A stretch of DNA of 64,000 bases from Bacteroidota bacterium (GCA_022567305.1 JADFHF010000007.1:1-64000), one strand, 5' to 3'. Shown: positions 1 to 8,673, numbered from the stretch's first letter. The notes: generated by a model not told the origin, from the sequence alone. A program made the numbers and translations.

Positions 1-245
1 CCGTAAACGAGCACAGCCGGAAACAGGAGAACAGTCAGTTTACGATTCATGGCTGACTCGTCGCCGCTCGATCGTAACACTTTCGCTTGGATACGAAAGA
101 TGCCCACACCCTTGGCAACGGGCAACGCTGTGTTCGTTGTGATCTGCGCGCTTGCTGGCACCGCAGGCACCAGAGCAATTCCTTGAATGAAAACCACCCA
201 TAGTGCCCATCGAACTGGCGTAACGCTTATTGAAGGCAGTTTCAT
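1..245 (-). CDS. Outer-membrane transporter-like protein, C-terminus cut by window edge
   Basis: Reading the minus strand from ATG at 245-243 gives an open frame that runs off the window edge, about 81 codons. Residues 1-33 form a signal peptide (hydrophobic WALWVVFIQGIALVP, then PASA/Q). The mature start TALPVAKGVGIFRIQ resembles the N-terminus of MetA-pathway/'transporter' outer-membrane barrel proteins often found with heavy-metal genes. That family call is an inference from a short stretch. The start overlaps the stop of the upstream HMA gene as ATGA, so the two are probably cotranslated. The rest of the protein is outside the window. Confidence 0.6.
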   Translation of the reverse strand, partial: MKLPSISVTPVRWALWVVFIQGIALVPAVPASAQITTNTALPVAKGVGIFRIQAKVLRSSGDESAMNRKLTVLLFPAVLVY

Positions 246-610
246 CTGCTCCGTCCGGTCGTATCCGTCTCTGTAGCCGCCGTTTTTTTCTTTTCTGGAT
301 ATGTGATTTCAGTCACCGTAAATCCGGCGTCGGTCACCGCCTCGCTGATCTGCTCCTCCGTCACCGTCGCACCTTCTTTGATCTTCATCTGGACCTGTCC
401 CTCTTTCATATCCACGGTGAGCGCTTCGACACCGTCGAGCTTCTTAAGCTTCTTTTCCAGCCCGTAGGCACAGAACGGGCAGGCAAGTCCGTCAACCGCT
501 ATCGTGACGTCCGGATTTTCAATCTTGTTTTGCGCTTGGGCGTGCGGCGCGAGCGCTGCCGTCATCAGCAAGGCTACAAAGAGGGAGGCGATCCGTGTTT
601 TGTATTTCAT
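242..610 (-). CDS. Secreted heavy-metal-associated (HMA, MerP-like) protein
   Basis: 122 aa. Residues 1-26 are a signal peptide ending AQAQ, so the protein is exported. The rest is one HMA fold with the metal-binding motif GLACPFCAYGLEKKL near residues 42-56. The usual family motif is GMxCxxC; here it is LACPFC. The likely role is binding a soft metal (mercury or copper class) in the periplasm and passing it to the neighbouring MerT-like transporter or outer-membrane protein. The C-terminal tail (KKKTAATETDTTGRSR) is a low-complexity extension. It sits in a four-gene minus-strand cassette with the MerT-like gene upstream and an ATGA overlap downstream. The exact metal cannot be read from the sequence. 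Confidence 0.8.
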   Translation of the reverse strand: MKYKTRIASLFVALLMTAALAPHAQAQNKIENPDVTIAVDGLACPFCAYGLEKKLKKLDGVEALTVDMKEGQVQMKIKEGATVTEEQISEAVTDAGFTVTEITYPEKKKTAATETDTTGRSR

Positions 611-660
611 TCGTATTTCCTCGTGTTAGATGTGGAATAAGCTGGAGTGTAGCATGGACA

Positions 661-1080
661 TTAGCCCTCTAGTACGCGCAGGAGGGGTACGATCGCGTAG
701 GCAAAGAATGCTCCGACCGAAAGGATGCCGACAGATATCCAAACTATCGCTTTCGTAAAACGCCCGGCCACCGCGCAGCCTTCGCCGCCGGTGATGCTGC
801 AGGCTACCTTGCCCTTCGGACGGAAGACGAGAATCCCGCTAAACACGATCATCAGGCCGGAGGCTAGGAAGATCCACCCCTTGTTCGCCGAGAGCGGGAT
901 CAGCCAGGGGAACGTGGAGACAAAAGAGGCTACGGCGGTACCGCCCGCTATGGCCGCGATGGCCGACGGGAGGGCACAGCAAAACAACGTGCCGGTCGAT
1001 GTAAAAAGAGCCAGAAAACTGACCGTCTTCTGCTTCATTGTTCGGCCTGTGTTTCTTTTATCCTCAGTCAAGGGTGTCAT
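661..1080 (-). CDS. MerT-like mercuric/heavy-metal transport membrane protein
   Basis: 139 aa, or 125 aa if the start is the internal ATG at 1038 (MKQKTVSFLALF), which suits the family N-terminus better. Three hydrophobic segments are visible: around FLALFTSTGTLFCCALPSA, GWIFLASGLMIVFSGILVF and IVWISVGILSVGAFFAYAI. The paired cysteines FCCALPS in the first segment and the two further cysteines in the loop (VACSITGGEGCAVAG) match the MerT arrangement, in which Cys pairs relay the metal across the inner membrane. It lies between a thioredoxin-like gene and an HMA gene, the usual company of MerT homologues. No merA reductase is visible, so it may serve transport or sensing rather than full mercury reduction. 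Confidence 0.75.
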   Translation of the reverse strand: MTPLTEDKRNTGRTMKQKTVSFLALFTSTGTLFCCALPSAIAAIAGGTAVASFVSTFPWLIPLSANKGWIFLASGLMIVFSGILVFRPKGKVACSITGGEGCAVAGRFTKAIVWISVGILSVGAFFAYAIVPLLRVLEG

Positions 1081-1128
1081 TAACTATTGTTTGCAAATTT
1101 CTGTGGCGACCAAGGTGCGAGAGCATGG

Positions 1129-1395
1129 CTACAAAGGAACACCGACTCCTGCTTCGCGGAGACTAGTGCTCGATACACCTCGCCAGGCACAGCACTCGGC
1201 GAGCTGCGCGTCAATGACGACCGCAGGGATGGATCGAATCGAAAGCGCAGCAGCGCGCTCAGCGACGTCAGGATTGTTGATATCCAAAACCTCCACTTCG
1301 CAGGATGAGCACACCAGTTCATTCACTATCCGGATCGTTTTTTCGCAGACCGGACAGCCAGCCGAGAAAATTTCTATATGTCGTTTTTCCTTCAT
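1129..1395 (-). CDS. Small thioredoxin-like CxxC protein of metal cassette
   Basis: 88 aa. The N-terminus RHIEIFSAGCPVCEKTI is a thioredoxin/glutaredoxin beta-strand followed by an active-site CPVC (Cys15, Cys18). The middle SIRSIPAVVIDAQ carries the cis-proline loop typical of the fold. Extra cysteines (CSSC near residue 30, CC near 67) could bind metal. A ribosome site GAGG lies about seven bases before the ATG. It is the first gene of the minus-strand cassette and directly follows the MerR-type operator. Proteins of this type recur beside MerT homologues and are thought to supply reduced thiols. The precise function is unknown. Confidence 0.7.
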   Translation of the reverse strand: MKEKRHIEIFSAGCPVCEKTIRIVNELVCSSCEVEVLDINNPDVAERAAALSIRSIPAVVIDAQLAECCAWRGVSSTSLREAGVGVPL

Positions 1396-1434
1396 AGTAA
1401 TACCTCAAAGCGTTGAGTAGTCTTCATCCGTGCG

Positions 1435-1466
1435 GTATTACGCCCTGTAGTAACCTACAAGGTTCT
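1435..1466 (-). promoter_or_regulatory. MerR-family operator/promoter for the metal cassette
   Basis: On the minus strand an imperfect dyad ACCTTGTAG-N4-CTACAGGGC (1442-1463) sits between a weak -35-like AGAACC (1466-1461) and a -10-like TAATAC (1440-1435), spaced 20 bases. An overlong spacer filled by a CCxTGTAG/CTACAxGG dyad is the hallmark of MerR-family metal-responsive promoters. The start codon of the thioredoxin-like gene lies about 40 bases downstream. No MerR gene is recognisable next to it in the window. Confidence 0.6.
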
Positions 1467-1916
1467 GACTTCATGATAATTTCAAATATCAATACCCTGA
1501 AGGCTTATCGCTGTTGCCATCCTGTTCAGAATATCAGCCGCTTGGAAGCATATTTTCAGTTTTGCATCATGCGGAGAGAGCGAAACTCAGCGGAGTGGGA
1601 ATTCCAGCTGGACACCGATTAGCTACCGAGACCGAGCAGATGAAAGCTATAGTACGTGTCAACGACTCTGTCGTTGATAACAGTGCGGCGATAAATACTC
1701 TCGGTCTGAGCCATCGAAATCGAGAGGAGCCGATCGGTCAAACGTTCCTTGTATAATTCGGTACGATATTACGGGACGATTCTCGTCTCGGAAAAACGAT
1801 GCCCATCATGGAAGCCATTAGCCCCCACCCCCGGCCACCTATTTATCCCTCCGCTCCCCTCATTTCACTTCCACCCTGAACCCCGTTTTTCGTAGGCGAA
1901 CCCACTCAGAATCGTC
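1467..1916. other. Non-coding stretch, no recognisable gene
   Basis: About 450 bases between the metal cassette promoter and the kinase remnant. Short open frames exist on the plus strand (for example 1475-1622 and 1514-1756), but their translations show no family I recognise and no good ribosome site. The segment around 1820-1880 is unusually C-rich. It may hold decayed sequence, consistent with the pseudogene that follows. Confidence 0.4.
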
Positions 1917-2182
1917 ATGGCCGGCAAGACCTTATCCCACTACAGGATCTTTGAAGAACTGGGCCATGGCGGCATGGGGATCGTTTACCAGGCCGAAGAC
2001 GCAAAGCTTGACAGACGGTAGCAATCAAGGTCCGACCCTCCGCAGCTCCAGCCTCTGACGACGATCGTGCTCGCTTCCACCGCGAAGCAAAGGCCGAAAC
2101 CCAGCTTCACCACCGATGTAAGCAGCATCATCCGGAGGCACATCAACGACTGTTTGACAAATGGTGTCAGACACGTCAATAG
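1917..2182 (+). pseudogene. Decayed Ser/Thr protein kinase N-terminal fragment
   Basis: ATG at 1917 opens a kinase N-terminus: TLSHYRIFEELGHGGMGIVY is the glycine-rich loop, then AEDAKLDR. The frame hits TAG at 2019-2021. Shifting frame at 2018 restores VAIKV (with the ATP-binding lysine) followed by RARFHREAKAETQLHH, the start of helix C, before similarity fades and the frame stops at 2180-2182. A single missing base explains the break. The rest of the kinase domain is absent. The segment aligns well with the intact kinase at 4091 ([24 protein letters not shown]...LDRTVAIK), so it is probably a relic of a paralogue. Confidence 0.8.
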
Positions 2183-2200
2183 CAAACGAGGAGGTAAGTC

Positions 2201-3886
2201 TTGAGACGCAGCTTGAAATCTTTTTTTGTGGTCCTATTTTTTTCCTCCATGATCTCTTCACTGATTTCCTCAGCCGTGGCTCAGGAAAAGGTTCATTGGG
2301 ACGTGGTCGAAGGCGTTCGTTTAGAGAGCTCCGATCGTTCGAAGGCGGCCGGATACGTCTGGACCCTGACTGATCTGTATGGACCGAGTTTTACAACGTT
2401 ACCCAACATGCGCGACGTCGTGTTTCCACCCAAACCTTTCACAAGGTGGAATCCTGAATTCACGCGTCACCAGGCGGAACTCTTTCAAGACGGTGGTGCG
2501 CTGACCAATGCGTTCGCTGACTATGACAATGATGGAGACCTGGATTTATTCGTGGGATTTCGAGACAAACCCAACCGGCTGTATCGAAACGACGACGGAG
2601 TTTTCAAAGACGTGGCGAGTGCGGTCGGTCTGGCCGATGAAGTGGTCACCCGAACCGCTGCCTGGGGGGATTACAACGGCGACGGCCATATGGACCTTTT
2701 CGTAGGATTCGTCTCTGGTGGAGAAAGCGGGAACATGCTCTATCGAAACGATGGTGACGGAAAGCACTTCACCGATGTAGCTACATCCGTTGGAGCAAAT
2801 CTCACCGGCAGTTTCAGGCAGGCCAGTTGGATCGACTACGACAATGATGGAGATCTGGACCTCTTCGTTGGGCTGAGGGACAAACCCAACGTCTTACTAC
2901 AGAACTCGAATGGCGCGTTCAAAGATGTCGCCCATCTGATGGGGATTGACGATCCCCGCCGAACCGTCGGTGCGGTCTGGTTTGATTATGACAAAGACGG
3001 CGACCTCGATTGCTACGTCGCAAACATGGATGGTGACGAAAACGGCCTGTTCCGAAATGATGGGTCACGATTCGTCGATGTTGCGAAAGAAATGGGAGTT
3101 GAGAGCGGAGGAAGGCCTCTCGGATCGACTACCTATGGAAGTGTTCGGCCGACACTCGGCGATTATGATAATGACGGAAATGCGGACATATTTCTCTCCA
3201 ATTATGGTCCGAATGGACTTTATCGAAACCTGGACGGGAAAGGATTTGAAAATGTAGCTCTTGAGCTGGGACTAGCGATTGACAGTCGCTACGACACGGG
3301 TGCATGGGGTGATTATGACAATGACGGTCGGCTCGATCTGTTTGTAAACGGTACGGTAACGGGTGGCAAAAGCTATGAGGATTATTTATTCCACAATGAT
3401 GAAAACGGATTTGTCGATATCACTCCCTCAATCATAAAGAACAGCGACAGTGACCACGGTGCCCACTGGGTTGATTTCGACCGGGACGGCGATCTGGATC
3501 TCGCATTGACCGGCGCTGCTGCAGATGGAATGCACCACCTGCTTCGCAACGAGCTGGCTCCGGAGCGTGCACAGCAGTCGCTCCAAATCATGGTTCTCGA
3601 TGGTGACGGACACTACACCCGAGCTGGCTCTGAGGTGCGACTCTACGATGCAGGATCCAAGGAATTGCTGGGAATGAACATCCTGGATACGGGATCGGGT
3701 TACAATTCCCAGAACGCGATGCCCGTACATTTTGGATTGCGAAATGTGGCCCTGGTCGACGTTGAAATTACCGTGTTCACTCGTGGTGGCAGAAAGAGCA
3801 TCTGGCTGAGGAATGTCGATCCAAAAACGTTTAGGGGACGCCATCTAACCGTGAAGATTAATCGGGTCGGCGAACTCGTAGACTAA
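2201..3886 (+). CDS. Secreted FG-GAP/VCBS repeat protein (CRTAC-like)
   Basis: 561 aa, starting at a TTG with a strong ribosome site GAGGAGGT (2188-2195). Residues 1-27 are a signal peptide (VAQ/E). Seven calcium-loop motifs of the type DYDNDGDLDLFV recur near residues 106, 156, 211, 261, 320, 370 and 424, giving an FG-GAP/VCBS beta-propeller. The last ~100 residues look like the ASPIC/UnbV domain that often follows such propellers. No C-terminal secretion signal of the T9SS type is obvious. Propellers of this kind usually mediate adhesion or extracellular binding; the ligand is unknown. It lies between a kinase relic and an intact kinase. Confidence 0.85.
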   Translation: MRRSLKSFFVVLFFSSMISSLISSAVAQEKVHWDVVEGVRLESSDRSKAAGYVWTLTDLYGPSFTTLPNMRDVVFPPKPFTRWNPEFTRHQAELFQDGGALTNAFADYDNDGDLDLFVGFRDKPNRLYRNDDGVFKDVASAVGLADEVVTRTAAWGDYNGDGHMDLFVGFVSGGESGNMLYRNDGDGKHFTDVATSVGANLTGSFRQASWIDYDNDGDLDLFVGLRDKPNVLLQNSNGAFKDVAHLMGIDDPRRTVGAVWFDYDKDGDLDCYVANMDGDENGLFRNDGSRFVDVAKEMGVESGGRPLGSTTYGSVRPTLGDYDNDGNADIFLSNYGPNGLYRNLDGKGFENVALELGLAIDSRYDTGAWGDYDNDGRLDLFVNGTVTGGKSYEDYLFHNDENGFVDITPSIIKNSDSDHGAHWVDFDRDGDLDLALTGAAADGMHHLLRNELAPERAQQSLQIMVLDGDGHYTRAGSEVRLYDAGSKELLGMNILDTGSGYNSQNAMPVHFGLRNVALVDVEITVFTRGGRKSIWLRNVDPKTFRGRHLTVKINRVGELVD

Positions 3887-4090
3887 GATGTTAGCTCCCA
3901 CCATCGGGCATCTGGATCCATTGTTTCTTGAAATTATGGATGACGGATGATTGAATACTCGCAAGCTGGAGCGGTATTCGGAGAGACCCATTGGGTACGT
4001 ATTTGACAGTTCTGAAGGTCTTTATGACCCAACGTCTTTGCGTTTGTCACTCCTCAAGCGTTTCTTTTAGAGAATCCGGCGCGGAGTGCC

Positions 4091-6643
4091 ATGATCGGTA
4101 ATACTCTATCCCACTATACGCTTGGCTCTGAGCTCGGCCGCGGAGGCATGGGCGTCGTCTATCGAGCCAAAGACTCGACGTTAGATCGAACCGTTGCGAT
4201 CAAATTCCTGGCGTCGGAGCTGACGAGTAATGCCACTGCCCGGGAGCGCTTTATTCGCGAAGCCAAAGCAGCCGCGGCTATCGAACACCCGTCAATTTGT
4301 TCTATCCATGAGATTGCTGAAACCGAAGACGGGGCGACCTACATCGTAATGCCTTATTACGAAGGCCTTACGCTGAAAGAACTCATCGCGACCGGAAAAC
4401 AGGCGCCATCCAAAGCCCTTGATATCGGTAAGCAAGTCGCGAGTGGTTTAGCTGCTGCGCATGATAAAGGCGTGATTCACCGGGATATAAAGCCTGGTAA
4501 TGTCATGCTGACAACGAGGAATCGAGCGATCATTCTCGATTTCGGCCTGGCCAAGCTCGGTGGCGGAAGTGACCTGACACGATCTAGAAGCTCGGTGGGC
4601 ACGCTCCCGTATATGGCTCCCGAACAGCTTCGCGGAGAAAAGGTCGACCAGCGAACGGATATCTGGGGGTTGGGTACGGTGCTTTACGAAATGGTTTCGG
4701 GCCAGCGTCCGTTTCAAGGGGAGTACGACGCCGCTGTCACGTATTCCATTCTGAATGTAGACCCAACCCCACTTGATTCAATATGCGACGATCTTCCGGA
4801 AGGCTTCTGTAACATCATCGAAAGATGTTTGGCGAAGAATCCAGAGGATCGTTATCAGACCGCGGAGGAGTTGCTGGTCGATTTGGAGCGGCCGGATAGT
4901 TCGGTTCCATTTGTTGCTACCGGACCGCCGCGAAAGACCGTACTTCGATTTAATAGACCAACGATCCTGACCATTTTCTCTCTTGTTTTACTGGTCCTTG
5001 TGCTTGTTACCATCTTGCGTCCAAACGACGCAGCAGAAACAGGCACGAAACATCTTGCAATTCTTAAATTTGAGGTCAAGAATCCTGATCGAGATGAAGA
5101 TCTTCAGGCGTTCTCCGACGGTGTCCGCTCGGTAATCATTAGCCATCTTTCAAAACTGCAGTGGCTCGATGAATCTCTGACTATGGTCCCGATGTCACCA
5201 TACGACTCTCCGTCAAGCGTTGCAGATGCACAGGATCGATACGGAGCCAGCCATGTGCTGACGACAGAGGTAGAGGAACAAGAGCTTGGAACGCAGATTA
5301 CGTTCACGCTGATCGATGTACTGGCAGATACGGCATTCACATCTGAATCTCTTACGTACGCGCTGACTACAACCGCATCATTTCCCAGCGATGTGTTTCG
5401 TTCGATTGCTCGTTTGCTTAACACTCGGATCGATGGCTCAGAGGAGATCCTATCGACAGGTAATTCAAGCTCACCAGCTGCAATCAATGCCTACTTGACC
5501 GGACTGGGCTATCTCGTTCGCCAGCCATCAGGCAATACTGATGCTGCGATCGAATTCATGACGGCCGCTGTGGAGTTTGATTCGCTTTTTGCCCGGGCTC
5601 ATGCTGGACTTGGCTCGGCCTCCTTGAAAAAATATGACGACACAAAAGAGCGGCGATGGTTGGATGACGCCATCGCGCACAGCAATAGGGCACTCCGGCT
5701 CGATGATAAAATTCCCCTGGTGCATTTCACATTGGGATCTGTATACCGGAGTCAACGAGCACACCCCGCTGCGCTAAGAGAATTTGATCTTGCTCTGGCT
5801 GCCGATTCTGGCGATGCAGAAACATACCGATTACGTGCACAATCCCTGGCGGCTACTGGTCAAGGAAATGAAGCTGAATTGTCCTTCAAACAGGCAATAA
5901 AGCTAGCGCCCCATGCGTGGCGCTTCTATAGTAGTCTTGGGGTTCATTATATCAACACAGGCCAATTCGAACTAGCTCTCCGTCCTCTTGAGAAGGGTCT
6001 GGTACTGTCCCCCCAGCAAGTCTCCCTATTAAATAACAATGGCATCGCACTCTTTGGTTTGGGCCGAATGGCCGAAGCGATCAGACAGTTCGAACTCATT
6101 CAACGACTTGATCCAGAATACGGAAAAGCAAAAAAAAATCTTGCCACCGCCTACTTTTATACCGCTGAATACGAATTAGCCGCCACCCAATACACGTTGT
6201 ACCTGGAATCAGAGCCTGGGGATTACGAAGTACGTGGATTTTTGGCAGACTCTTATTTCTGGACGGACGGGAAGAAGGAGCAAGCGCTGGAGATATATCG
6301 ATCTGCGTTGGCTGAGGCTCGGAAAGTCTTGCGCATCGATAACCAGAATCCGGCTGTTCTGGGGAGCATGAGTTGGTATTTTGCAAATCTGGGAGTACTG
6401 GATTCGGCAAGGGTTTATGTGGAGCGAACCGAGGATGCCTATTCTACGGCCGGCATCTCGTGGGATGCTGCCATTGGCTTGGGTGAAACCTATGTTGTTC
6501 TGGGTGAGCTGATTCAAGCGAAACGGTGGATCACTCAGGCCCTGGCAAACAATGCCGACTGGAACAGATTGAATTTTTCGCCGTGGTTATCTGAAATACG
6601 GGCAGACCTTGACTTCATGGACCGGATGGACGTATTTAAATAG
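4091..6643 (+). CDS. Membrane Ser/Thr protein kinase with TPR repeats
   Basis: 850 aa. Residues about 8-265 are a Hanks-type kinase: glycine loop [14 protein letters not shown] lysine in VAIKF, catalytic [10 protein letters not shown] near 130, DFGLAKL near 150 and APEQLRG. A single membrane helix ([18 protein letters not shown]) lies near 290-311. After it comes a TolB/FlgO-like segment ([10 protein letters not shown]...[15 protein letters not shown]), then from about residue 475 a run of tetratricopeptide repeats (for example [20 protein letters not shown] and [20 protein letters not shown]). The kinase is cytoplasmic and the TPR part is probably periplasmic, so it could couple an external or envelope signal to phosphorylation. 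Substrates are unknown. All catalytic residues are present. Confidence 0.9.
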   Translation: MIGNTLSHYTLGSELGRGGMGVVYRAKDSTLDRTVAIKFLASELTSNATARERFIREAKAAAAIEHPSICSIHEIAETEDGATYIVMPYYEGLTLKELIATGKQAPSKALDIGKQVASGLAAAHDKGVIHRDIKPGNVMLTTRNRAIILDFGLAKLGGGSDLTRSRSSVGTLPYMAPEQLRGEKVDQRTDIWGLGTVLYEMVSGQRPFQGEYDAAVTYSILNVDPTPLDSICDDLPEGFCNIIERCLAKNPEDRYQTAEELLVDLERPDSSVPFVATGPPRKTVLRFNRPTILTIFSLVLLVLVLVTILRPNDAAETGTKHLAILKFEVKNPDRDEDLQAFSDGVRSVIISHLSKLQWLDESLTMVPMSPYDSPSSVADAQDRYGASHVLTTEVEEQELGTQITFTLIDVLADTAFTSESLTYALTTTASFPSDVFRSIARLLNTRIDGSEEILSTGNSSSPAAINAYLTGLGYLVRQPSGNTDAAIEFMTAAVEFDSLFARAHAGLGSASLKKYDDTKERRWLDDAIAHSNRALRLDDKIPLVHFTLGSVYRSQRAHPAALREFDLALAADSGDAETYRLRAQSLAATGQGNEAELSFKQAIKLAPHAWRFYSSLGVHYINTGQFELALRPLEKGLVLSPQQVSLLNNNGIALFGLGRMAEAIRQFELIQRLDPEYGKAKKNLATAYFYTAEYELAATQYTLYLESEPGDYEVRGFLADSYFWTDGKKEQALEIYRSALAEARKVLRIDNQNPAVLGSMSWYFANLGVLDSARVYVERTEDAYSTAGISWDAAIGLGETYVVLGELIQAKRWITQALANNADWNRLNFSPWLSEIRADLDFMDRMDVFK

Positions 6644-6693
6644 TCGTACTGGCTTTTCCCGATTCAACCCACCTTTCACTATGGAGGCCAATT

Positions 6694-7359
6694 ATGTCTA
6701 ACGTTTTCGGTTGTAACGGCCGACCCAAATCAAAACTTGCTTCAATTCTTGTTGCAGGTCTAGCACTGATGTTCCTTGCAACGGACGTTTCTGCACGACA
6801 GATAAAGACGTTCGGGCCAGACTCGAGTTATACCATCAAGGTGTATCGGAATAATTCGAATCTGTGCGTCTATGAGATTGTAGGCTATCCGGACGAACAG
6901 GATGATTTTCTGATCAAACCAGGAGGCAGTATTCGCTTCGAGACAGATGATTCGACAGACGTTTTTATTGATATTGGAAGACACCAGAGACCAGGAAAAC
7001 ATTACGGCAAGCCCGGCGTGAGAAAAGGCCAGGCTCCATCGTTTAAAATAGATCGGGGCGATACCTGGACCGTTAATGCTCGGGATCCGATTGGCGGGCA
7101 TGGAAACCGTCACACGCAACACAAAGTGTGGATTTTCTGCCTAGATGAGGCAGGCGTCGAAGAAACGTCGACGGACTATAAGACCGCCTCAGGAACGTCG
7201 TCGTTGGATAAGTACGATCCTGATCAAAACGAATTCGATGATGCCGATCTACGCGGTCCGATGATGCCCGCTGTGCGTCTTCTGGATAAGAAAAATCTCC
7301 CTACTGAAGCCCTTAGGCGAAAACCGGGCGGTCCGACGATGGAAGTTGACGATCCGTAG
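6694..7359 (+). CDS. Secreted protein of unknown function
   Basis: 221 aa with a clear ribosome site (GGAGG about eight bases before ATG). Residues 1-34 form a signal peptide (ILVAGLALMFLATDVSA/R). The mature part holds a beta-rich segment of about 110 residues with two cysteines (LCVYEIVG and WIFCLDE) that could form a disulphide, and a cluster of Gly/His/Lys (RHQRPGKHYGKPG, GGHGNRHTQHK). The last 60 residues are acidic and probably disordered. I do not recognise a family. It starts 50 bases after the kinase-TPR gene on the same strand, so it may be cotranscribed with it. Confidence 0.75.
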   Translation: MSNVFGCNGRPKSKLASILVAGLALMFLATDVSARQIKTFGPDSSYTIKVYRNNSNLCVYEIVGYPDEQDDFLIKPGGSIRFETDDSTDVFIDIGRHQRPGKHYGKPGVRKGQAPSFKIDRGDTWTVNARDPIGGHGNRHTQHKVWIFCLDEAGVEETSTDYKTASGTSSLDKYDPDQNEFDDADLRGPMMPAVRLLDKKNLPTEALRRKPGGPTMEVDDP

Positions 7360-7395
7360 GCGATCTGCGACAAACAATACATAGTACCGAATCGC

Positions 7396-7602
7396 TCGCA
7401 AGTCGGCGCCTTCATAGATGACGCCCTCTTCCTAGTCGATGAAAATGCCCGTGGCACTGCCTTGTCGGCCATGAGCGTAGACACGGTGCCCCATCATCTT
7501 GTAGAGGCGACGTGTTTCGGGGGAGAATCCGAACGACTCCAACGGTGTGCGATCGGGCAACCACTGGAAGTGAATACTCGGCGCTTCAGCTTTGTCTGAC
7601 AT
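7396..7602 (-). pseudogene. C-terminal remnant of gamma-glutamyltransferase
   Basis: Reading the minus strand from 7602, the frame gives APSIHFQWLPDRTPLE, then FGFSPETRRLYKMMGHRV, RQGSATGIFID, a TAG (7434-7432), and in the same frame EEGVIYEGADLR. This order matches the C-terminal end of gamma-glutamyltranspeptidase small subunits (HHQWLPD, then LLEARGH, then GVIYGAADPR). Only about 70 residues are left, there is an in-frame stop, and the catalytic threonine region is absent, so it cannot work. It begins exactly where the tRNA-Leu 3' end stops. The identification rests on motif recall, not a database search. Confidence 0.6.
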
Positions 7603-7689
7603 GGTACCGAGGGCGGGACTCGAACCCGCACGGGCCGTTGGGCCCAACGGATTTTAAGTCCGTTGCGTCTACCATTCCGCCACCCCGGC
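7602..7689 (-). tRNA. tRNA-Leu (UAA)
   Basis: 88 bases including an encoded CCA (7604-7602 read on the minus strand). The acceptor stem pairs GCCGGGG with CCTCGGT. The D-arm holds GGCGGAATGGTAGACGC. The anticodon stem-loop is ACGGA-CTTAAAA-TCCGT with anticodon TAA at 7656-7654. A variable arm with stem (TTGGGCCCAACGGCCC region) marks a class II tRNA, and the T-arm is GCGGGTTCGAGTCCCGC. The G1-U72 wobble pair at the top of the acceptor is slightly unusual. Confidence 0.95.
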
Positions 7690-7819
7690 ATATTACGCTA
7701 AGCTACCATATCCCGTTTTTCTCTGCAAAATGGTTGTGCCCTATGATCCTGGCAGCGCGTTGGACGTTTTCTCTATCTTAGGGTTCTCTTTCGAAAAACG
7801 CTTCTAGCGCGGTCCCCGT

Positions 7820-8623
7820 GTGAACGAATCATCCCCGAATGATATTGAAGTCGCTCTCGGGCAATGTGCCGAGGAGTACGCTGAGCGATCGTATGTCCCG
7901 TATTCATCAAGGCAGAGAGCCTGTGTGCTCCTGCTTGAGGATGGGTCTTTGATCCCTGGTGCGCGTGTAGAAAATGCTTCGTTTTCTCTTACGCTTCCTG
8001 CCATTGCCAATGCGTTCGGTACTGCAGCAACTCTGGGTAAAACGAATATCGTTGCGATCGGCTTCAGCTTTCAACCCTCTAAGGCGGATCTGGCTTTTCT
8101 CCAAGCGCACCCCCTCGGCCCGTTCATAGAGGCTGGAGATCGAAGTTTCAAACGGAATCTTATCACGAACCTTCCCGAACCGAACCAAGTGCTTGATCCA
8201 ACGCAGCTCAAACCGTCCGACTGGTCGACGCGCATGGCTCTAGAGATTGCAGGAACTGTATCCGAACGCGCCGTCATACGGGAATCCAACTTCCCTGTCG
8301 GCGCGCTTCTGGAATTAGCCGATGGCCGCTTGATCCCCGGCGTGAATGTCGAACACCCGGACTGGAAGCAGATCGTATGCGCCGAGACCAATGCGTTTGG
8401 AACAGCCGTCACGTATGGATTGCTGGATATCGTCAATGTATTTCTAAACTGCCCGACCGACGATCAAGCATCCCCGTGTGGGGCATGCCGCCAGGTCATG
8501 GTGGAACTTGCCCCACAGGCGACAGTTTGGATGGACCGCGGAAATCGAGATGCCGAACAAGCCGATGTAGACGAATTACTGCCTGGCTATTTCTCCGGAA
8601 AGGCGCTTCATCGGAACAACTGA
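7820..8623 (+). CDS. cdd: Two-domain cytidine deaminase, N-terminal half inactive
   Basis: 267 aa from GTG. Both halves have the cytidine deaminase fold. The C-terminal half holds the full zinc site: C187-A-E189 (VCAETNAFG), then P-C220-GAC223-RQV, preceded by the substrate loop SNFPVGALLE and NVEH. It should hydrolyse cytidine/deoxycytidine to uridine for pyrimidine salvage. The N-terminal half keeps YVPYSSRQRACVLL and VENAS, but the aligned zinc motif is TLPAIANAFG, so the cysteine and the catalytic glutamate are gone and no PCxxC is present. E. coli Cdd is the reverse (catalytic N-terminal, inert C-terminal half). Three cysteine ligands resemble the small tetrameric enzymes. Confidence 0.85.
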   Translation: MNESSPNDIEVALGQCAEEYAERSYVPYSSRQRACVLLLEDGSLIPGARVENASFSLTLPAIANAFGTAATLGKTNIVAIGFSFQPSKADLAFLQAHPLGPFIEAGDRSFKRNLITNLPEPNQVLDPTQLKPSDWSTRMALEIAGTVSERAVIRESNFPVGALLELADGRLIPGVNVEHPDWKQIVCAETNAFGTAVTYGLLDIVNVFLNCPTDDQASPCGACRQVMVELAPQATVWMDRGNRDAEQADVDELLPGYFSGKALHRNN

Positions 8624-8673
8624 CGATCATCCGCACTCTTGCCATTCTTTAACGACCATTCTGACTGGGCCGC

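Noticed and set aside
1413-1756. Small plus-strand frames as a MerR regulator
   Set aside because: The translations lack a helix-turn-helix or metal-binding cysteines.
4003-4031. TTGACA as a -35 box for the kinase gene
   Set aside because: No -10-like hexamer at 16-18 bases; the closest candidate is at 12-14 bases.
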